A DNA stretch of 64,000 nucleotides, taken from positions 1 to 64,000 of the forward strand of contig JAPKAV010000006.1 of the NCBI GenBank assembly GCA_028825115.1, in the 5' to 3' direction. The translations under genes were made by a program, and so were the position numbers. This DNA comes from Candidatus Nanopelagicales bacterium (lineage in GTDB: Bacteria; Actinomycetota; Actinomycetes; S36-B12). The notes under the pieces are model-generated. The model made no database searches and was not told where the DNA came from. It saw only the letters and a program-made list of their open reading frames with translations. Shown here piece after piece: positions 41,395 to 53,915 of this stretch (positions are counted from its first letter, which is position 1; each line of letters opens with the position of its first letter).

Positions 41395-42884
41395 AGTGTC
41401 GGAGCCTCCGAGATTAAGAGTCCACCCCAACGATCGGCCAGGGCACTTTCTAGTGCGGACCCAACCTGGTACAACAAATGATCCGCCATTGGAGGAGCGA
41501 TTATCTGCAACCCAACCGGTAACCCATCTTCTGGGGCACGACCAATGGGAAGTGACATGGCGCAATTTCCCGCCAGGTTCACCGGGATGGTTGCAATATC
41601 GTTGAGATACATGGCAAGTGGGTTATCAAGTTTTTCGCCAATCTTAAAGGCGGTGGTTGGCGCAGTTGGTGAAACCAAGACGTCAACACGGGAAAATGCA
41701 TAGGCAAAATCACGCGTGATCAATGTGCGAATCCGTTGCGCTTGCCCGTAATAAGCGTCGTAGTATCCACTAGACAGAGCGTAAGTTCCTAACATAATAC
41801 GTCGCTTTACCTCGGCGCCGAAACCTTTTTCGCGGGTTGCGCTCATCACCTCTTCAACACTGCGATCCTTGCCGTCGTCTTCGCGAATACCGAACCGCAT
41901 ACCGTCAAAACGTGCAAGGTTGCTGGAAGCTTCCGAGGGCAGGATCAAGTAGTAGGCCCCAAGCGCATACTCGAAATGGGGACACGACACTTCAATGACT
42001 TCGGCACCCAAATCAGTCAAGATCTCGATCGACTGATTAAAACGCTCAAGCACGCCCGCTTGGAAACCCTCACCTTTTAATTCCTTAATTACCCCGATTT
42101 TCATGCCACGCACATCAGCCTTCAATGCCGCCGCTACGACATCAGGCACCGGCTCATTAATTGACGTTGAGTCGCGGGGATCATGGCCCCCGATGACGGC
42201 ATGCAACAAAGCCGTGTCCATCACGTCGCGCGCACATGGGCCTGCCTGATCCAGCGAAGAAGCCAACGCCACGATTCCGTAACGGGAGACGCCTCCGTAA
42301 GTGGGCTTCACCCCCACAGTTCCCGTAAGGGCCGCCGGCTGCCGAATAGAGCCACCGGTGTCAGTCCCAATCGCCATTGGCGATTCGAAGCTGGCAACCG
42401 CCGCGGCGGAGCCCCCTCCAGATCCACCCGGAATTCGCTCAAGATCCCATGGGTTATGTGTGGGGCCGTAGCCACTGTGTTCTGTCGAAGAGCCCATGGC
42501 GAACTCATCCATGTTCGTTTTTCCCAAAGATACAACGCCAGCGGCATTGAGCTTGTCCACAATCGTTGCGTTATATGGGGGCCGCCAACCCTCAAGGATG
42601 CGCGAGCCACACGTTGTGGGAACACCCTTTGTGGCGAGCAGATCTTTAAAGGCGATTGGGACACCAGCCAGCGGGGACAACAATTCTCCTTTGGCCAACT
42701 GCTGATCAACTTCGCGCGCTCGTGCGATTGATGATTCCGGATCAACGTGGAGAAATGCGTGAACACGCTCGTCAACCTGAGCAATCCGATCAAAATGCGC
42801 CCTAGTCACTTCTTCACTAGACACCTCTCTGCGCGCAATTGCCGAAGCCAATGTTGCCGCACTTTGACGGGTCAAATCACTCAT
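41391..42884 (-). CDS. gatA: Aspartyl/glutamyl-tRNA(Asn/Gln) amidotransferase subunit A
   Basis: GatA is the amidase that releases ammonia from glutamine for the complex. The 497-residue protein has the catalytic Ser-cisSer-Lys elements: the Lys in [14 protein letters not shown], the [13 protein letters not shown] Ser-rich motif and [13 protein letters not shown] with the nucleophilic Ser. It overlaps gatC and gatB by four bases each (ATGA), giving a tightly coupled gatCAB operon. Confidence 0.97.
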   Translation of the reverse strand: MSDLTRQSAATLASAIARREVSSEEVTRAHFDRIAQVDERVHAFLHVDPESSIARAREVDQQLAKGELLSPLAGVPIAFKDLLATKGVPTTCGSRILEGWRPPYNATIVDKLNAAGVVSLGKTNMDEFAMGSSTEHSGYGPTHNPWDLERIPGGSGGGSAAAVASFESPMAIGTDTGGSIRQPAALTGTVGVKPTYGGVSRYGIVALASSLDQAGPCARDVMDTALLHAVIGGHDPRDSTSINEPVPDVVAAALKADVRGMKIGVIKELKGEGFQAGVLERFNQSIEILTDLGAEVIEVSCPHFEYALGAYYLILPSEASSNLARFDGMRFGIREDDGKDRSVEEVMSATREKGFGAEVKRRIMLGTYALSSGYYDAYYGQAQRIRTLITRDFAYAFSRVDVLVSPTAPTTAFKIGEKLDNPLAMYLNDIATIPVNLAGNCAMSLPIGRAPEDGLPVGLQIIAPPMADHLLYQVGSALESALADRWGGLLISEAPTL

Positions 42885-43186
42885 CCGGGTTCACCCAAAA
42901 TCCTTGGGACCCTGAAGCGATCATCTTCAAAGGACGGTGCTCCGCTCGCAAAATCATTAATTTCAAGTCCCCGTACGGCGATATCTTCCCGGTACACATT
43001 TTCCATCGGGATTGGGTGAGAAGTGGGTGGAATGTGGTCAGCGGCAACGGCACTAATTGAGGTGATCGCACCCAAAATTTGCTCAAGTTGCAGTGTGTAA
43101 TCCGCGACTTCTTCTGGGGAGAGCTCTAACCGCGCCAACTTCCCTAAATGCTTCACTTGCTCAGAGTCAATTTTACCCGGCGTCAT
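42881..43186 (-). CDS. gatC: Aspartyl/glutamyl-tRNA(Asn/Gln) amidotransferase subunit C
   Basis: GatC is a small belt-like subunit that stabilises GatA–GatB. The 101-residue protein has [28 protein letters not shown] and the C-terminal [14 protein letters not shown] motif. ATG at 43186 is six bases after TAGACT, so the operon likely starts here with a leaderless message. With gltX and tRNA-Gln in the window, the complex probably makes Gln-tRNA(Gln). Confidence 0.96.
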   Translation of the reverse strand: MTPGKIDSEQVKHLGKLARLELSPEEVADYTLQLEQILGAITSISAVAADHIPPTSHPIPMENVYREDIAVRGLEINDFASGAPSFEDDRFRVPRILGEPG

Positions 43187-43198
43187 GCCCTGAGTCTA
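43187..43198 (-). promoter_or_regulatory. Putative leaderless promoter of gatCAB (TAGACT-N6-ATG)
   Basis: TAGACT (43193–43198) is followed by CAGGGC and the gatC ATG. It lies in the short gap after ligA and would start the gatCAB operon. Confidence 0.5.
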
Positions 43199-43212
43199 TT
43201 GGGGCGCTCCAC

Positions 43213-46388
<3,176 letters not shown>

Positions 46389-46390
46389 AA

Positions 46391-47503
46391 TTAAACACCA
46401 GTCTTGGAGGCGTGCTGCCCCACCCGGTTTGTGCTGGCAACGGTTGCAGACCCCAAGACTTTGGTTCCCACATAAATGACTGCTGCTTGACCCGGGGCCA
46501 GCCCACGAATTGGTTCATACAAATCAATCAGAAGTTCACCGTCAACGACACGAGCACTCGCAGGAACCGGCTCAGCATGTGCGCGAACTTGCGCACTGAC
46601 TTCAACTGAATCGGCCCCTAGGGGCTCACCAGCCCAAATTGGATTGATGGCGCGAATGAAGTTGACATCAAGTAATTCTGGCGCACCCACCATGACAGTG
46701 CCACTGTCTCGATCAATGTCAACAACGTAGCGCGGGGCACCGTCTTCAGCCGGCACAGTCAAATTGAGTCCGCGTCGCTGTCCAATAGTCACCGTGAACG
46801 TGCCGCTGTGTTGGCCCAACACCTCACCCGTTGTCACATCGGTTATGTCACCAGGCTGCTCACCCAGCTTGCGCACCAGGTACCCGGCGGTATCACCATC
46901 AGGGATAAAGCAAATATCGTGGCTATCTGGTTTTTTCGCCGTGATCAAACCACGTTCGAGGGCTTCTTCCCTGATCTCAACTTTTGTTTCTCCTCCGAGC
47001 GGAAAAAGCGAATGCACAAGTTGCTCCTGCGTCAAGACTCCCAGAACATAAGACTGATCTTTGAGCGGATCAACTGCACGGTGCAGCTCGACTCCGCCCG
47101 GTCCATGCTCGATCTGGGCGTAGTGCCCGGTCGCCACTGCGTCAAAACCCAAAGCGAGCGCGCGGTCAAGGACGGCACTGAACTTGATTTTCTCGTTGCA
47201 GCGCAGACACGGGTTTGGAGTTCTTCCTTGCTCATATTCAGAGTGAAAGTTATCCATCACGCTTTCGGCGAATTCCGTGGAAAAGTCCCAGACATAAAAC
47301 GCGATTCCAAGTTTGTCTGCAACTCGTCGTGCATCTCGAGCGTCGTCGAGGGTGCAACATCCACGGCCCTTCCCGTTCGAATCCGTTCGAGATAATGCGA
47401 GGTGGATTCCCACAACCTCGTGGCCCTGATCAATCATGCGGGCAGTTGCCACGGAGGAGTCCACTCCGCCGCTCATGGCTGAGATCACGCGAAGCCTACT
47501 CAT
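46391..47503 (-). CDS. mnmA: tRNA-specific 2-thiouridylase MnmA
   Basis: MnmA thiolates U34 of Lys, Glu and Gln tRNAs. The 370-residue protein has the PP-loop AMSGGVDSSVATARMI, the catalytic Cys regions CLRCNEKIKF and SHDICFIPDG, and the C-terminal β-barrel (GQRRGLNLTVPAEDG.., GEPLGADSVEVSAQVR). It overlaps the upstream cysteine desulfurase by four bases, so sulfur donor and acceptor are made together. The substrates tRNA-Glu and tRNA-Gln are also in this window. Confidence 0.97.
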   Translation of the reverse strand: MSRLRVISAMSGGVDSSVATARMIDQGHEVVGIHLALSRTDSNGKGRGCCTLDDARDARRVADKLGIAFYVWDFSTEFAESVMDNFHSEYEQGRTPNPCLRCNEKIKFSAVLDRALALGFDAVATGHYAQIEHGPGGVELHRAVDPLKDQSYVLGVLTQEQLVHSLFPLGGETKVEIREEALERGLITAKKPDSHDICFIPDGDTAGYLVRKLGEQPGDITDVTTGEVLGQHSGTFTVTIGQRRGLNLTVPAEDGAPRYVVDIDRDSGTVMVGAPELLDVNFIRAINPIWAGEPLGADSVEVSAQVRAHAEPVPASARVVDGELLIDLYEPIRGLAPGQAAVIYVGTKVLGSATVASTNRVGQHASKTGV

Positions 47504-48678
47504 TTGGCCACCGATCCTGCACGCTTCGCACGCTCGACAACACCTGGTAGTGCTTGTGCCAGGTGATCAATTCCCTCGTTCGAACTATCGCGACCCAGAC
47601 TAAAGCGAAGCGATGCGCGGGCAGTTTTTTCGTCAACCCCCATTGACAGCAGCACGTGACTTGGTTCGGGGATTCCCGCCGTACAAGCAGATCCCGTTGA
47701 GCAGTCAATACCAGCCGCATCAAGGAGCATCAGTAATGAATCACCCTCACAGCCCGGAAAAGAAAAATGAGTATTGTTGGGCAATCTTATTTCTCCGGGC
47801 GGCGGCCCGTTAAAGATCGCATCCGGAACCGCACTCGTAATGGTAGACACGAGATATTTCTGCAATTCGCGCAATCGGGTCGCATGTTCATCTAACCCAG
47901 AAGTCGCGCACCGCAACGCCGCAGCAAAGGCGGCGATTGAAGCAGGGTCGAACGTTCCCGAACGAATTTCTCGCTCCTGTCCGCCGCCATGTTGAACCGG
48001 CATGAATTTGACAGTGGGGTCAATGATGAGGGCGCCGATGCCAACCGGTCCCCCAATTTTATGACTGCTCAGTGTTACCGCGGCGGCATCGAGGTCACGC
48101 AGGTCTAGTGGCAATTGACCGAGTGCCTGAACGGCATCGGTATGAAATGGCACATCAAATTTCCTACAGATGAGCGCGATCTCATGAACAGGTTGAATTG
48201 CACCAATTTCATTATTCGCCCACATGACAGAGACCAACGCAACACCACCAGCTTCTAGCGCACTTTGAATATCTCCCGGGTCAACCCGGCCCTGTGCGTC
48301 TGCGTTAACAAATCTCACATCCGCACCCTCATGTTCACGCAACCACAGCACGGGGTCAAGCACCGCGTGGTGCTCGATGCCGCTGGTAACGACGGTCAAT
48401 GACTGCTTTTGCAATTGTAAGCAGCGGGCCCAATACATACCCTTAATAGCGAGGTTGTCCGACTCGGTGCCACCTCCGGTAAAAATCACAGCGGACGGCC
48501 GAACCCCGAGATCCTCAGCAATTGACTCCCGAGAAGACTCCACTACCCGCCGAGCCGCCCGCCCAGATGTGTGCAGACTTGACGCATTTCCCACCTGATC
48601 AGAAACGCCTAGCCAGGCTGCGCGTGCCTGCGGCAACATCGAAGTCGTAGCTGCATGATCAAAGTAGATGCGCTGCAC
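47500..48678 (-). CDS. Cysteine desulfurase (IscS/NifS family)
   Basis: This PLP enzyme releases sulfur from cysteine as a persulfide for tRNA thiolation and Fe-S clusters. The 392-residue protein has IYFDHAATTSMLPQA, FTGGGTESDNLAIKG, the His GIEHHAVLDP, the PLP-lysine segment TLSSHKIGGPVGIGAL and the persulfide Cys in CSTGSACTAGIPEPSHVLLS. I prefer GTG at 48678 to the tracked TTG three codons upstream. TAGTAT lies eight bases before that GTG. Overlap with mnmA suggests its main job is U34 thiolation. The 33-base gap to etfA holds nothing else. Confidence 0.93.
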   Translation of the reverse strand: MQRIYFDHAATTSMLPQARAAWLGVSDQVGNASSLHTSGRAARRVVESSRESIAEDLGVRPSAVIFTGGGTESDNLAIKGMYWARCLQLQKQSLTVVTSGIEHHAVLDPVLWLREHEGADVRFVNADAQGRVDPGDIQSALEAGGVALVSVMWANNEIGAIQPVHEIALICRKFDVPFHTDAVQALGQLPLDLRDLDAAAVTLSSHKIGGPVGIGALIIDPTVKFMPVQHGGGQEREIRSGTFDPASIAAFAAALRCATSGLDEHATRLRELQKYLVSTITSAVPDAIFNGPPPGEIRLPNNTHFSFPGCEGDSLLMLLDAAGIDCSTGSACTAGIPEPSHVLLSMGVDEKTARASLRFSLGRDSSNEGIDHLAQALPGVVERAKRAGSVAK

Positions 48679-48720
48679 AGTCCCCAATACTACCTAACGC
48701 ACCCAGCAGTGCAGTATCGG

Positions 48721-49674
48721 TTATTTGCGTTTAGTGATTTCCTCGGTCAACTGGGGCACCACTGTGAAGAGATCCCCCACGACTCCGTAGTCTGCCAGCT
48801 CGAAAATTGGAGCCTCGGGATCCTTATTGACCACGATTACCACCTTGGAAGTCTGCATGCCCGCTCGATGTTGAATTGCACCCGAAATTCCATTTGCAAT
48901 GTACAAAGCAGGCGACACCGTTTTGCCCGTCTGGCCTACTTGGAATTGATGTGGGTACCAGCCCGCATCCGTTGCCGCGCGCGATGCGCCCACCGCAGCG
49001 CTCATACTATCTGCCAACGCTTCAATCACCTCGAATCCTTCCGCTCCGCCGACCCCTCGGCCGCCGCTGACAACCACATCTGCTTCTGCCAACTCGGGGC
49101 GAGCACCTTTTTCGACGACACTTCGGGTCGTGACAGAGACTCGCTTCGCCGAGTCAGAGATCACCATTGAAATCTTTTCAGTGACCGCGGTAGCCGCAGA
49201 TTCGCTTGCTGCGATCGAATTTGGCCGAATCGTGATGATCGGTGTTCCATGAGTTACCTTCGAATGCACAATTGTGCTGCCGCCGAAAACACTTTGGGTT
49301 GCTGTAGCGTCCGTCGCGATCTCCACCGCATCTGTGATGATTCCACATCCAGACTTGATCGCGGCGCGGGCGGCTATTTCTTTTCCGTCGGCGCTGGATG
49401 CCACCAAAACCGCAGCCGGTTGCACGGATGCTATAAGACTTGCCACGATTTCGGCCCCGGGTGCAACCGGGTGATCGACTACATCTGCGGATTCAGCAAG
49501 CAGGATTTTGGTGGCACCAAAACTAGCCAGGGCCGCACTTTCAGTGTCACCAAGCCCTGGTCCCAGCCACAGCACGACCGGGGACCCAAGTCCGCGAGCC
49601 GCAGTAATCAACTCAAAAGTTACTTTCCGAATCTCAGATTCATGGTGCTCAGCCAGTACTAATACATCAGCCAT
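48721..49674 (-). CDS. etfA: Electron transfer flavoprotein subunit alpha
   Basis: EtfA carries FAD in the EtfAB dimer that takes electrons from acyl-CoA dehydrogenases. The 317-residue protein has a typical N-terminal domain (LVLAEHHESEIRKVTFELI) and the C-terminal FAD motif QVGQTGKTVSPALYIANGISGAIQHRAGM. ATG follows AAGGAGAG, 32 bases after the etfB stop, so etfBA is an operon. It fits the fatty acid/ethylmalonyl-CoA enzymes further along. Confidence 0.96.
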   Translation of the reverse strand: MADVLVLAEHHESEIRKVTFELITAARGLGSPVVLWLGPGLGDTESAALASFGATKILLAESADVVDHPVAPGAEIVASLIASVQPAAVLVASSADGKEIAARAAIKSGCGIITDAVEIATDATATQSVFGGSTIVHSKVTHGTPIITIRPNSIAASESAATAVTEKISMVISDSAKRVSVTTRSVVEKGARPELAEADVVVSGGRGVGGAEGFEVIEALADSMSAAVGASRAATDAGWYPHQFQVGQTGKTVSPALYIANGISGAIQHRAGMQTSKVVIVVNKDPEAPIFELADYGVVGDLFTVVPQLTEEITKRK

Positions 49675-49706
49675 GTCGCTCTCCTTAACAGTCTTAGTTA
49701 AATATT

Positions 49707-50486
49707 TTAGATGAATTTGGCAGTAGTCAGGTAGTCGGCGATAGCGGTTCCGCCTGCGCCATCATCGGTAACAACCACACCAGCCGCTTTTGGTGGCCTG
49801 TCTGCAAAGTCAGCCACAACGGACCACGCAGCACCCGCGCCCACGAGTGCGTTTTCTAGTCCCAGATCGGTCACCGAAAAAATCTCAACCGGTTTTTTCT
49901 TGGCCGCCATGATTCCCTTAAAAGAGGGGTAACGCGGTTCATTGATTTTCTCAACTACGCTTACCACTGCCGGTAAGGAAGCGGTCAGAGTGTCAAAACC
50001 GTAGTCCGTCACGCGCTCTGCGGTCAGCGTTGTTCCAGCTACTTCCATTTTCTGGGCGAAAGTGACTTGGGCTAAATCTAAACGTTCAGCAACCATCGCT
50101 GGGATAACCGACATGCGGGCATCAGTTGACTCTGACCCGAAAAGAATCAAATCGAAGTCGCGTCCCGTGAGCACTTTCGCTAACACGGCTGAAGTTGCTA
50201 CTGCATCAGACCCAGCTAGGTTTTCGTCAACAATATGGATTCCCGCGTCCGCACCCATGCTGATCGCCTTTCGAAGGGTCTCAGAGGCACGCTCAGGGCC
50301 CATGGTCACGATTACGACCTCGCCACCTTGTGCTTCAACAAGTTGCAAGGCCTGCTCAACCGCGTACTCATCAAGTTCATTGAGCACGCCGTCGGCGCTC
50401 TCACGATCCAAAGTGGACGTATCGACTCTCAGTTTCTTCTCAGCCCACGTATCGGGGACCTGTTTAACACAGACAGCGATCTTCAC
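49707..50486 (-). CDS. etfB: Electron transfer flavoprotein subunit beta
   Basis: EtfB pairs with EtfA and binds AMP or FAD. The 259-residue protein starts MKIAVCVKQVPDTWAEKKL and contains NELDEYAVEQALQLVE, MGADAGIHIVDENL and the signature region LPAVVSVVEKINEPRYPSFKGIMAAKKKP. GTG follows AAAGGAG at normal spacing. It is divergent from the GH57 gene; the 131-base intergenic region contains overlapping GTAA/TTAC inverted repeats. Confidence 0.96.
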   Translation of the reverse strand: MKIAVCVKQVPDTWAEKKLRVDTSTLDRESADGVLNELDEYAVEQALQLVEAQGGEVVIVTMGPERASETLRKAISMGADAGIHIVDENLAGSDAVATSAVLAKVLTGRDFDLILFGSESTDARMSVIPAMVAERLDLAQVTFAQKMEVAGTTLTAERVTDYGFDTLTASLPAVVSVVEKINEPRYPSFKGIMAAKKKPVEIFSVTDLGLENALVGAGAAWSVVADFADRPPKAAGVVVTDDGAGGTAIADYLTTAKFI

Positions 50487-50551
50487 GGGTGTAACTCCTT
50501 TGCCAGAATCTTGCTCACAATAAATTAGGAAATTTTCACTACTCCCCTATA

Positions 50552-50571
50552 TTACCTGCGAGTAACATTAC
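50552..50571. promoter_or_regulatory. Overlapping GTAA/TTAC inverted repeats between etfB and the GH57 gene
   Basis: The plus strand reads TTACCTGCGAGTAACATTAC: TTAC-N6-GTAA and GTAA-CA-TTAC share the central GTAA. Such symmetry is often a binding site for a dimeric repressor (for example TetR family), but no regulator is encoded nearby. It lies about 66 bases upstream of etfB and 47 bases upstream of the GH57 gene. Confidence 0.35.
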
Positions 50572-50605
50572 TGGCCACTTACGCTACCGGAGGCTCATCA
50601 CACTC

Positions 50606-50617
50606 TAGAGTCGCCTC
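50606..50617 (+). promoter_or_regulatory. Putative leaderless promoter of the GH57 gene (TAGAGT-N6-GTG)
   Basis: TAGAGT (50606–50611), CGCCTC, then GTG at 50618. There is no Shine-Dalgarno. It supports the tracked start. Confidence 0.5.
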
Positions 50618-52093
50618 GTGGGAGCGCATCAGCACATTGTGGCCAATCCCACACATGATCATCGCCAAGAACCACGAGGCACGGTCGCTTTCGTTCTGCA
50701 CAGCCATCTGCCCTGGGTTCTTGGCCACGGTGGTTGGCCAGTTGGTGAGGAGTGGCTCTATCAGGCTTATGCACACTCCTATCTCCCACTTTTTGATGCC
50801 CTTGCACACTTGGGTGCCCGGGGCTTTCGCAATATTGCCAGCTTGGGGATCACTCCGATCTTGGCCGCTCAATTGGACGACTCAAGAACGGTAACGGGGC
50901 TGGAATCTTGGCTGCACAATTGGCAACTTCGAGCCGGAAGCCTGCCAAATAATCACCCAGTCCGCGACTACGAATTGGGTAGGGCCCAGTCTGCTTTGGC
51001 AATATTTCGGGGTCACTATTCCCGTGGAGCTGCCCCACGGATCAGATCCCTTATCGATGATCAGGTGGTCCAATTCCTGGGTGGCCCGGCCACCCATCCC
51101 TTCACGCCGGGGCTAGATGAACGCATCCACGAAATAGCCATCCGTGCGGGGCTTGAGGATTCCGCCCGGCGCTATGGCACTTCACCAACTGGAATCTGGG
51201 TGCCCGAATGTGCCTATCGCCCTGGCCAGGAGGGTGTGTATCAACAATTAGGGGTCACACACTTCATGGTCGATGAACCAGCAGTTGTAGCGGTCGGCGG
51301 AAACGCTTGCGTTCCATACCGACTGGGTGAGTCGCTGGTGAAAGTTGTGGCCCGGGATGGGCAGATCAGTGACTTGCTGTGGTCACATGAGCGGGGTTAC
51401 GCCGGGGATGCACTTTACCGTGATTTTCATGCAGTAGATCATGCATACGGACTCAAACTTAGTGCTGTGGGTGAGAAATCACGACAAGACAAACCTATGT
51501 ACGATCCTCAATCAGCACAGATCCAAGTTGACGTTGATGCTCGAAATTTCGTGCGTGAACTCAGAACATCCTTTGACGTGCAACGTGAACAGGGCACAGA
51601 ATCTCCCACCGTTGTGATCGGAATTGATACCGAGCTCCTCGGACACTGGTGGCATGAGGGCGTCACCTGGTTTGAACGCGTAATTGAGCTACTCCCTGAA
51701 TCAAGGATCAGTACATCAACTTTGGAACAGGTGGCTTCAAAGGCACGAACATCAATCCAGCTGTCAGCCTCTTCCTGGGGAAGTGGCAAAGACTGGTCCG
51801 TGTGGACTGGAAATCCAGTTAGAGATATTACCATGATGAATAGCCAAAGCCAAGAGTACGTGCTCGATCTGATCGAACGAAACACATGTACATCAGCTCA
51901 TTTAAATCAATTGATGCTTCAGTTATCAAGTGACTGGGCGTTCATGGTTACCCGCGAAACAGCTGCGCAATATGCCCATAATCGCGTGCTCACTCACATG
52001 CATCAGCTGAAATCGGGGGTCGACCCAGATGCACCGTTCCCCCTCATTTCATTTAGCGCATCCCGTGTGCGTACGCGCACGGACTCAGCATGA
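50618..52093 (+). CDS. GH57 / DUF1957 alpha-glucan branching enzyme family protein
   Basis: Family 57 glycoside hydrolases of this subfamily are 1,4-alpha-glucan branching enzymes; the M. tuberculosis homologue Rv3031 is assigned to methylglucose lipopolysaccharide synthesis. The 491-residue protein has VAFVLHSHLPWVLGHGGWPVGEEW (catalytic-barrel start, His-rich), GIWVPECAYRPGQEGVYQQLG (the nucleophile-Glu region), VVIGIDTELLGHWWHEG (acid/base Asp region) and the DUF1957 C-terminal domain (SSDWAFMVTRETAAQYAHNR). It stands opposite to the acetyltransferase, and its last 91 bases overlap that gene's 3' end on the other strand. Confidence 0.88.
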   Translation: MGAHQHIVANPTHDHRQEPRGTVAFVLHSHLPWVLGHGGWPVGEEWLYQAYAHSYLPLFDALAHLGARGFRNIASLGITPILAAQLDDSRTVTGLESWLHNWQLRAGSLPNNHPVRDYELGRAQSALAIFRGHYSRGAAPRIRSLIDDQVVQFLGGPATHPFTPGLDERIHEIAIRAGLEDSARRYGTSPTGIWVPECAYRPGQEGVYQQLGVTHFMVDEPAVVAVGGNACVPYRLGESLVKVVARDGQISDLLWSHERGYAGDALYRDFHAVDHAYGLKLSAVGEKSRQDKPMYDPQSAQIQVDVDARNFVRELRTSFDVQREQGTESPTVVIGIDTELLGHWWHEGVTWFERVIELLPESRISTSTLEQVASKARTSIQLSASSWGSGKDWSVWTGNPVRDITMMNSQSQEYVLDLIERNTCTSAHLNQLMLQLSSDWAFMVTRETAAQYAHNRVLTHMHQLKSGVDPDAPFPLISFSASRVRTRTDSA

Positions 52094-52722
52094 CGCTGCA
52101 CGCGCAATTGTTTCTCACCAACGTCAAGCCTAGATCTCACAACTCTGGCAGGAATCCCCGCTGCTACTGACATCGGGGCGACCACACCTCGCACGACCGA
52201 GTTGGCCCCGATCACGCTGCCGGCACCCACTTCGGAACCCTTCAGCACGCTGACCTTTGTACCGAGCCAGACATTGGCCCCAATCCGAACCGGAGATTTC
52301 GTGATTCCTTGCAACCGAATTGGCGCGCATAGATCAGAGAACCGATGGTCAAAATCACACATATAAATTGAGTCAGAAATAACGCACTCATCACCGATCG
52401 TGATGTCAAGATACGCATTAATGGTGTTATCGCGACCCATCACCGTTTTTGATCCGATCTGAATACTGCCTTCATGTGCGCGAATCCGGCATTGGTCGCC
52501 AAGATGCACCCAGCTCCCCAATGCAATTCTTCCGTACCCTTTTCGCGCGCTGAGTTCAACACCCTTACCCAAAAACACAAAGCCAGCGCAGCTCACCGAG
52601 CGCGATCCAAAATGATACAGTCTCAAAAATCGAAAATACCGCACAAGGTAATACCGATTCCAAGCTCGATTACGGACTATCCAATTCAGATTGGATAAGC
52701 GCCAAGGATTAAACCGCTTCAT
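52003..52722 (-). CDS. Hexapeptide-repeat O-acetyltransferase (LbH family)
   Basis: Left-handed β-helix acetyltransferase of 239 residues. Hexapeptide-type turns are visible (GSKTVMGRDNTINAYLDITIG, ..GANVWLGTKVSVLKGSEVGAGSVIGANSVV). The protein ends with a basic tail that overlaps the GH57 gene on the other strand by 91 bases. Homologues lie in the mycobacterial methylglucose lipopolysaccharide region (Rv3034c). A sugar or glycolipid is the probable acceptor; that is inferred from neighbours. ATG overlaps the glycosyltransferase stop by four bases. Confidence 0.82.
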   Translation of the reverse strand: MKRFNPWRLSNLNWIVRNRAWNRYYLVRYFRFLRLYHFGSRSVSCAGFVFLGKGVELSARKGYGRIALGSWVHLGDQCRIRAHEGSIQIGSKTVMGRDNTINAYLDITIGDECVISDSIYMCDFDHRFSDLCAPIRLQGITKSPVRIGANVWLGTKVSVLKGSEVGAGSVIGANSVVRGVVAPMSVAAGIPARVVRSRLDVGEKQLRVQRHAESVRVRTRDALNEMRGNGASGSTPDFS

Positions 52723-53903
52723 GCACGTATCTTTTCATGGGCCCCTGCATATGCTTCTTCATAGACCTTGTCGGTCAAGTTGCATACATTTTCCCAAGTA
52801 AACTCCACGGCAATTCGTTCACGGAGGCGAGCGGCCCGCGCACGTGCTTGCTCACGATCGTTTTTGATGGAAAAAATCGCCTGCGCAATAGCATCACCAG
52901 TGACCTCAACCAGCGGATATCCGAACTCTTCGGTGGAGATTATGTCCACCAACCCACCCACTCTTGAAGCAACAATGGGGATTGCGCGTTGTCCCAGTTC
53001 CAGCGCAACAATTCCAAACGGTTCATAACTTGATGGAATAACTGCTAGATCCCAAGAACCCAAAATCGCATCCTTACGGTCATCGGAGACATGTCCGAGG
53101 AACTGAATCCGCTCACTCACGCCTTTTCTAGCGACTTTTGCCTGAAGACTTTCCCATTGACTTCCAATGCCGACGATTTCCAACTTCACGCTGAGATCAT
53201 CTATTAATTCAATAGCATCGATTATGTGATGGATACCTTTTTCCCATTCCAGTCGACCAATAAAACCCACCACAATTGTTGGGTCGATTTCCTTATGCGT
53301 TGCGGCTGATGTCTGATGTTGGTTGTCACTTGGGTTAATCGCGTTGGGGATTACGTTGAACGCCTTCGGTCGCAACCCGTAACCCGTGCGAATTTCATTC
53401 CGCATGGACTCACTGCAGACAATTACCGAATTCGCCAGGGTCATAGATCTGTGCTCACTGGAGTAGACAATTTGGGACAGTCTCGAGGTGAGCCACCCGT
53501 TATGCCGGCCAAATTCAGTCGCGTGCACTGTGAGAACGCTGGGGACCGAAAACGCTCGCGAGGAAGCAAGAAGTTGATCGGAAGCAAGCCAATCGTGCCC
53601 GTGAACGATATCAGGCGCGGCATCCATTTGTTCAATAGCACTCAGGCTTGCTAGGGAAAATCCGTGCACCCAATAGTCAAAATTTTTCTGATCAAGCCGA
53701 GCATCTGGATAATGATTGGCCACCCGGATAACCCGAACACCATTGCAGTATTCGTTTACGGCGGGCGTTTGAATCGGTGCTTGAGTAATCACGGTCACTT
53801 CATGACCACGTCGAGCTTGCTCTTGGGTCAGCGCCAAAACATGTGTGCCCAATCCCCCGTACATGACTGGAGGGTACTCCCACGAAAAGTGAAGAATTCG
53901 CAT
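52719..53903 (-). CDS. Family 4 glycosyltransferase (alpha-1,4-glucosyltransferase-like, Rv3032 type)
   Basis: A GT-B glycosyltransferase of 394 residues. The N-terminus MRILHFSWEYPPVMYGGLGTHVLAL is glycogen-synthase-like (GGLGTH). Other motifs are PDIVHGHDWLASD, VVGFIGRLEWEKGIHHIID and the nucleotide-sugar motif PSSYEPFGIVALE. Rv3032 in mycobacteria extends alpha-1,4-glucan during methylglucose lipopolysaccharide synthesis, with the same neighbours as here (GH57, acetyltransferase, methyltransferase). It could alternatively make glycogen-like polymer. Confidence 0.86.
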   Translation of the reverse strand: MRILHFSWEYPPVMYGGLGTHVLALTQEQARRGHEVTVITQAPIQTPAVNEYCNGVRVIRVANHYPDARLDQKNFDYWVHGFSLASLSAIEQMDAAPDIVHGHDWLASDQLLASSRAFSVPSVLTVHATEFGRHNGWLTSRLSQIVYSSEHRSMTLANSVIVCSESMRNEIRTGYGLRPKAFNVIPNAINPSDNQHQTSAATHKEIDPTIVVGFIGRLEWEKGIHHIIDAIELIDDLSVKLEIVGIGSQWESLQAKVARKGVSERIQFLGHVSDDRKDAILGSWDLAVIPSSYEPFGIVALELGQRAIPIVASRVGGLVDIISTEEFGYPLVEVTGDAIAQAIFSIKNDREQARARAARLRERIAVEFTWENVCNLTDKVYEEAYAGAHEKIRA

Positions 53904-53915
53904 TAGTTTGCCCCG

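Noticed and set aside
41395-41565. ORF-track extension of gatB (57 codons)
   Set aside because: It lies within gatA; the ATGA overlap at 41391–41394 is the standard coupled start.
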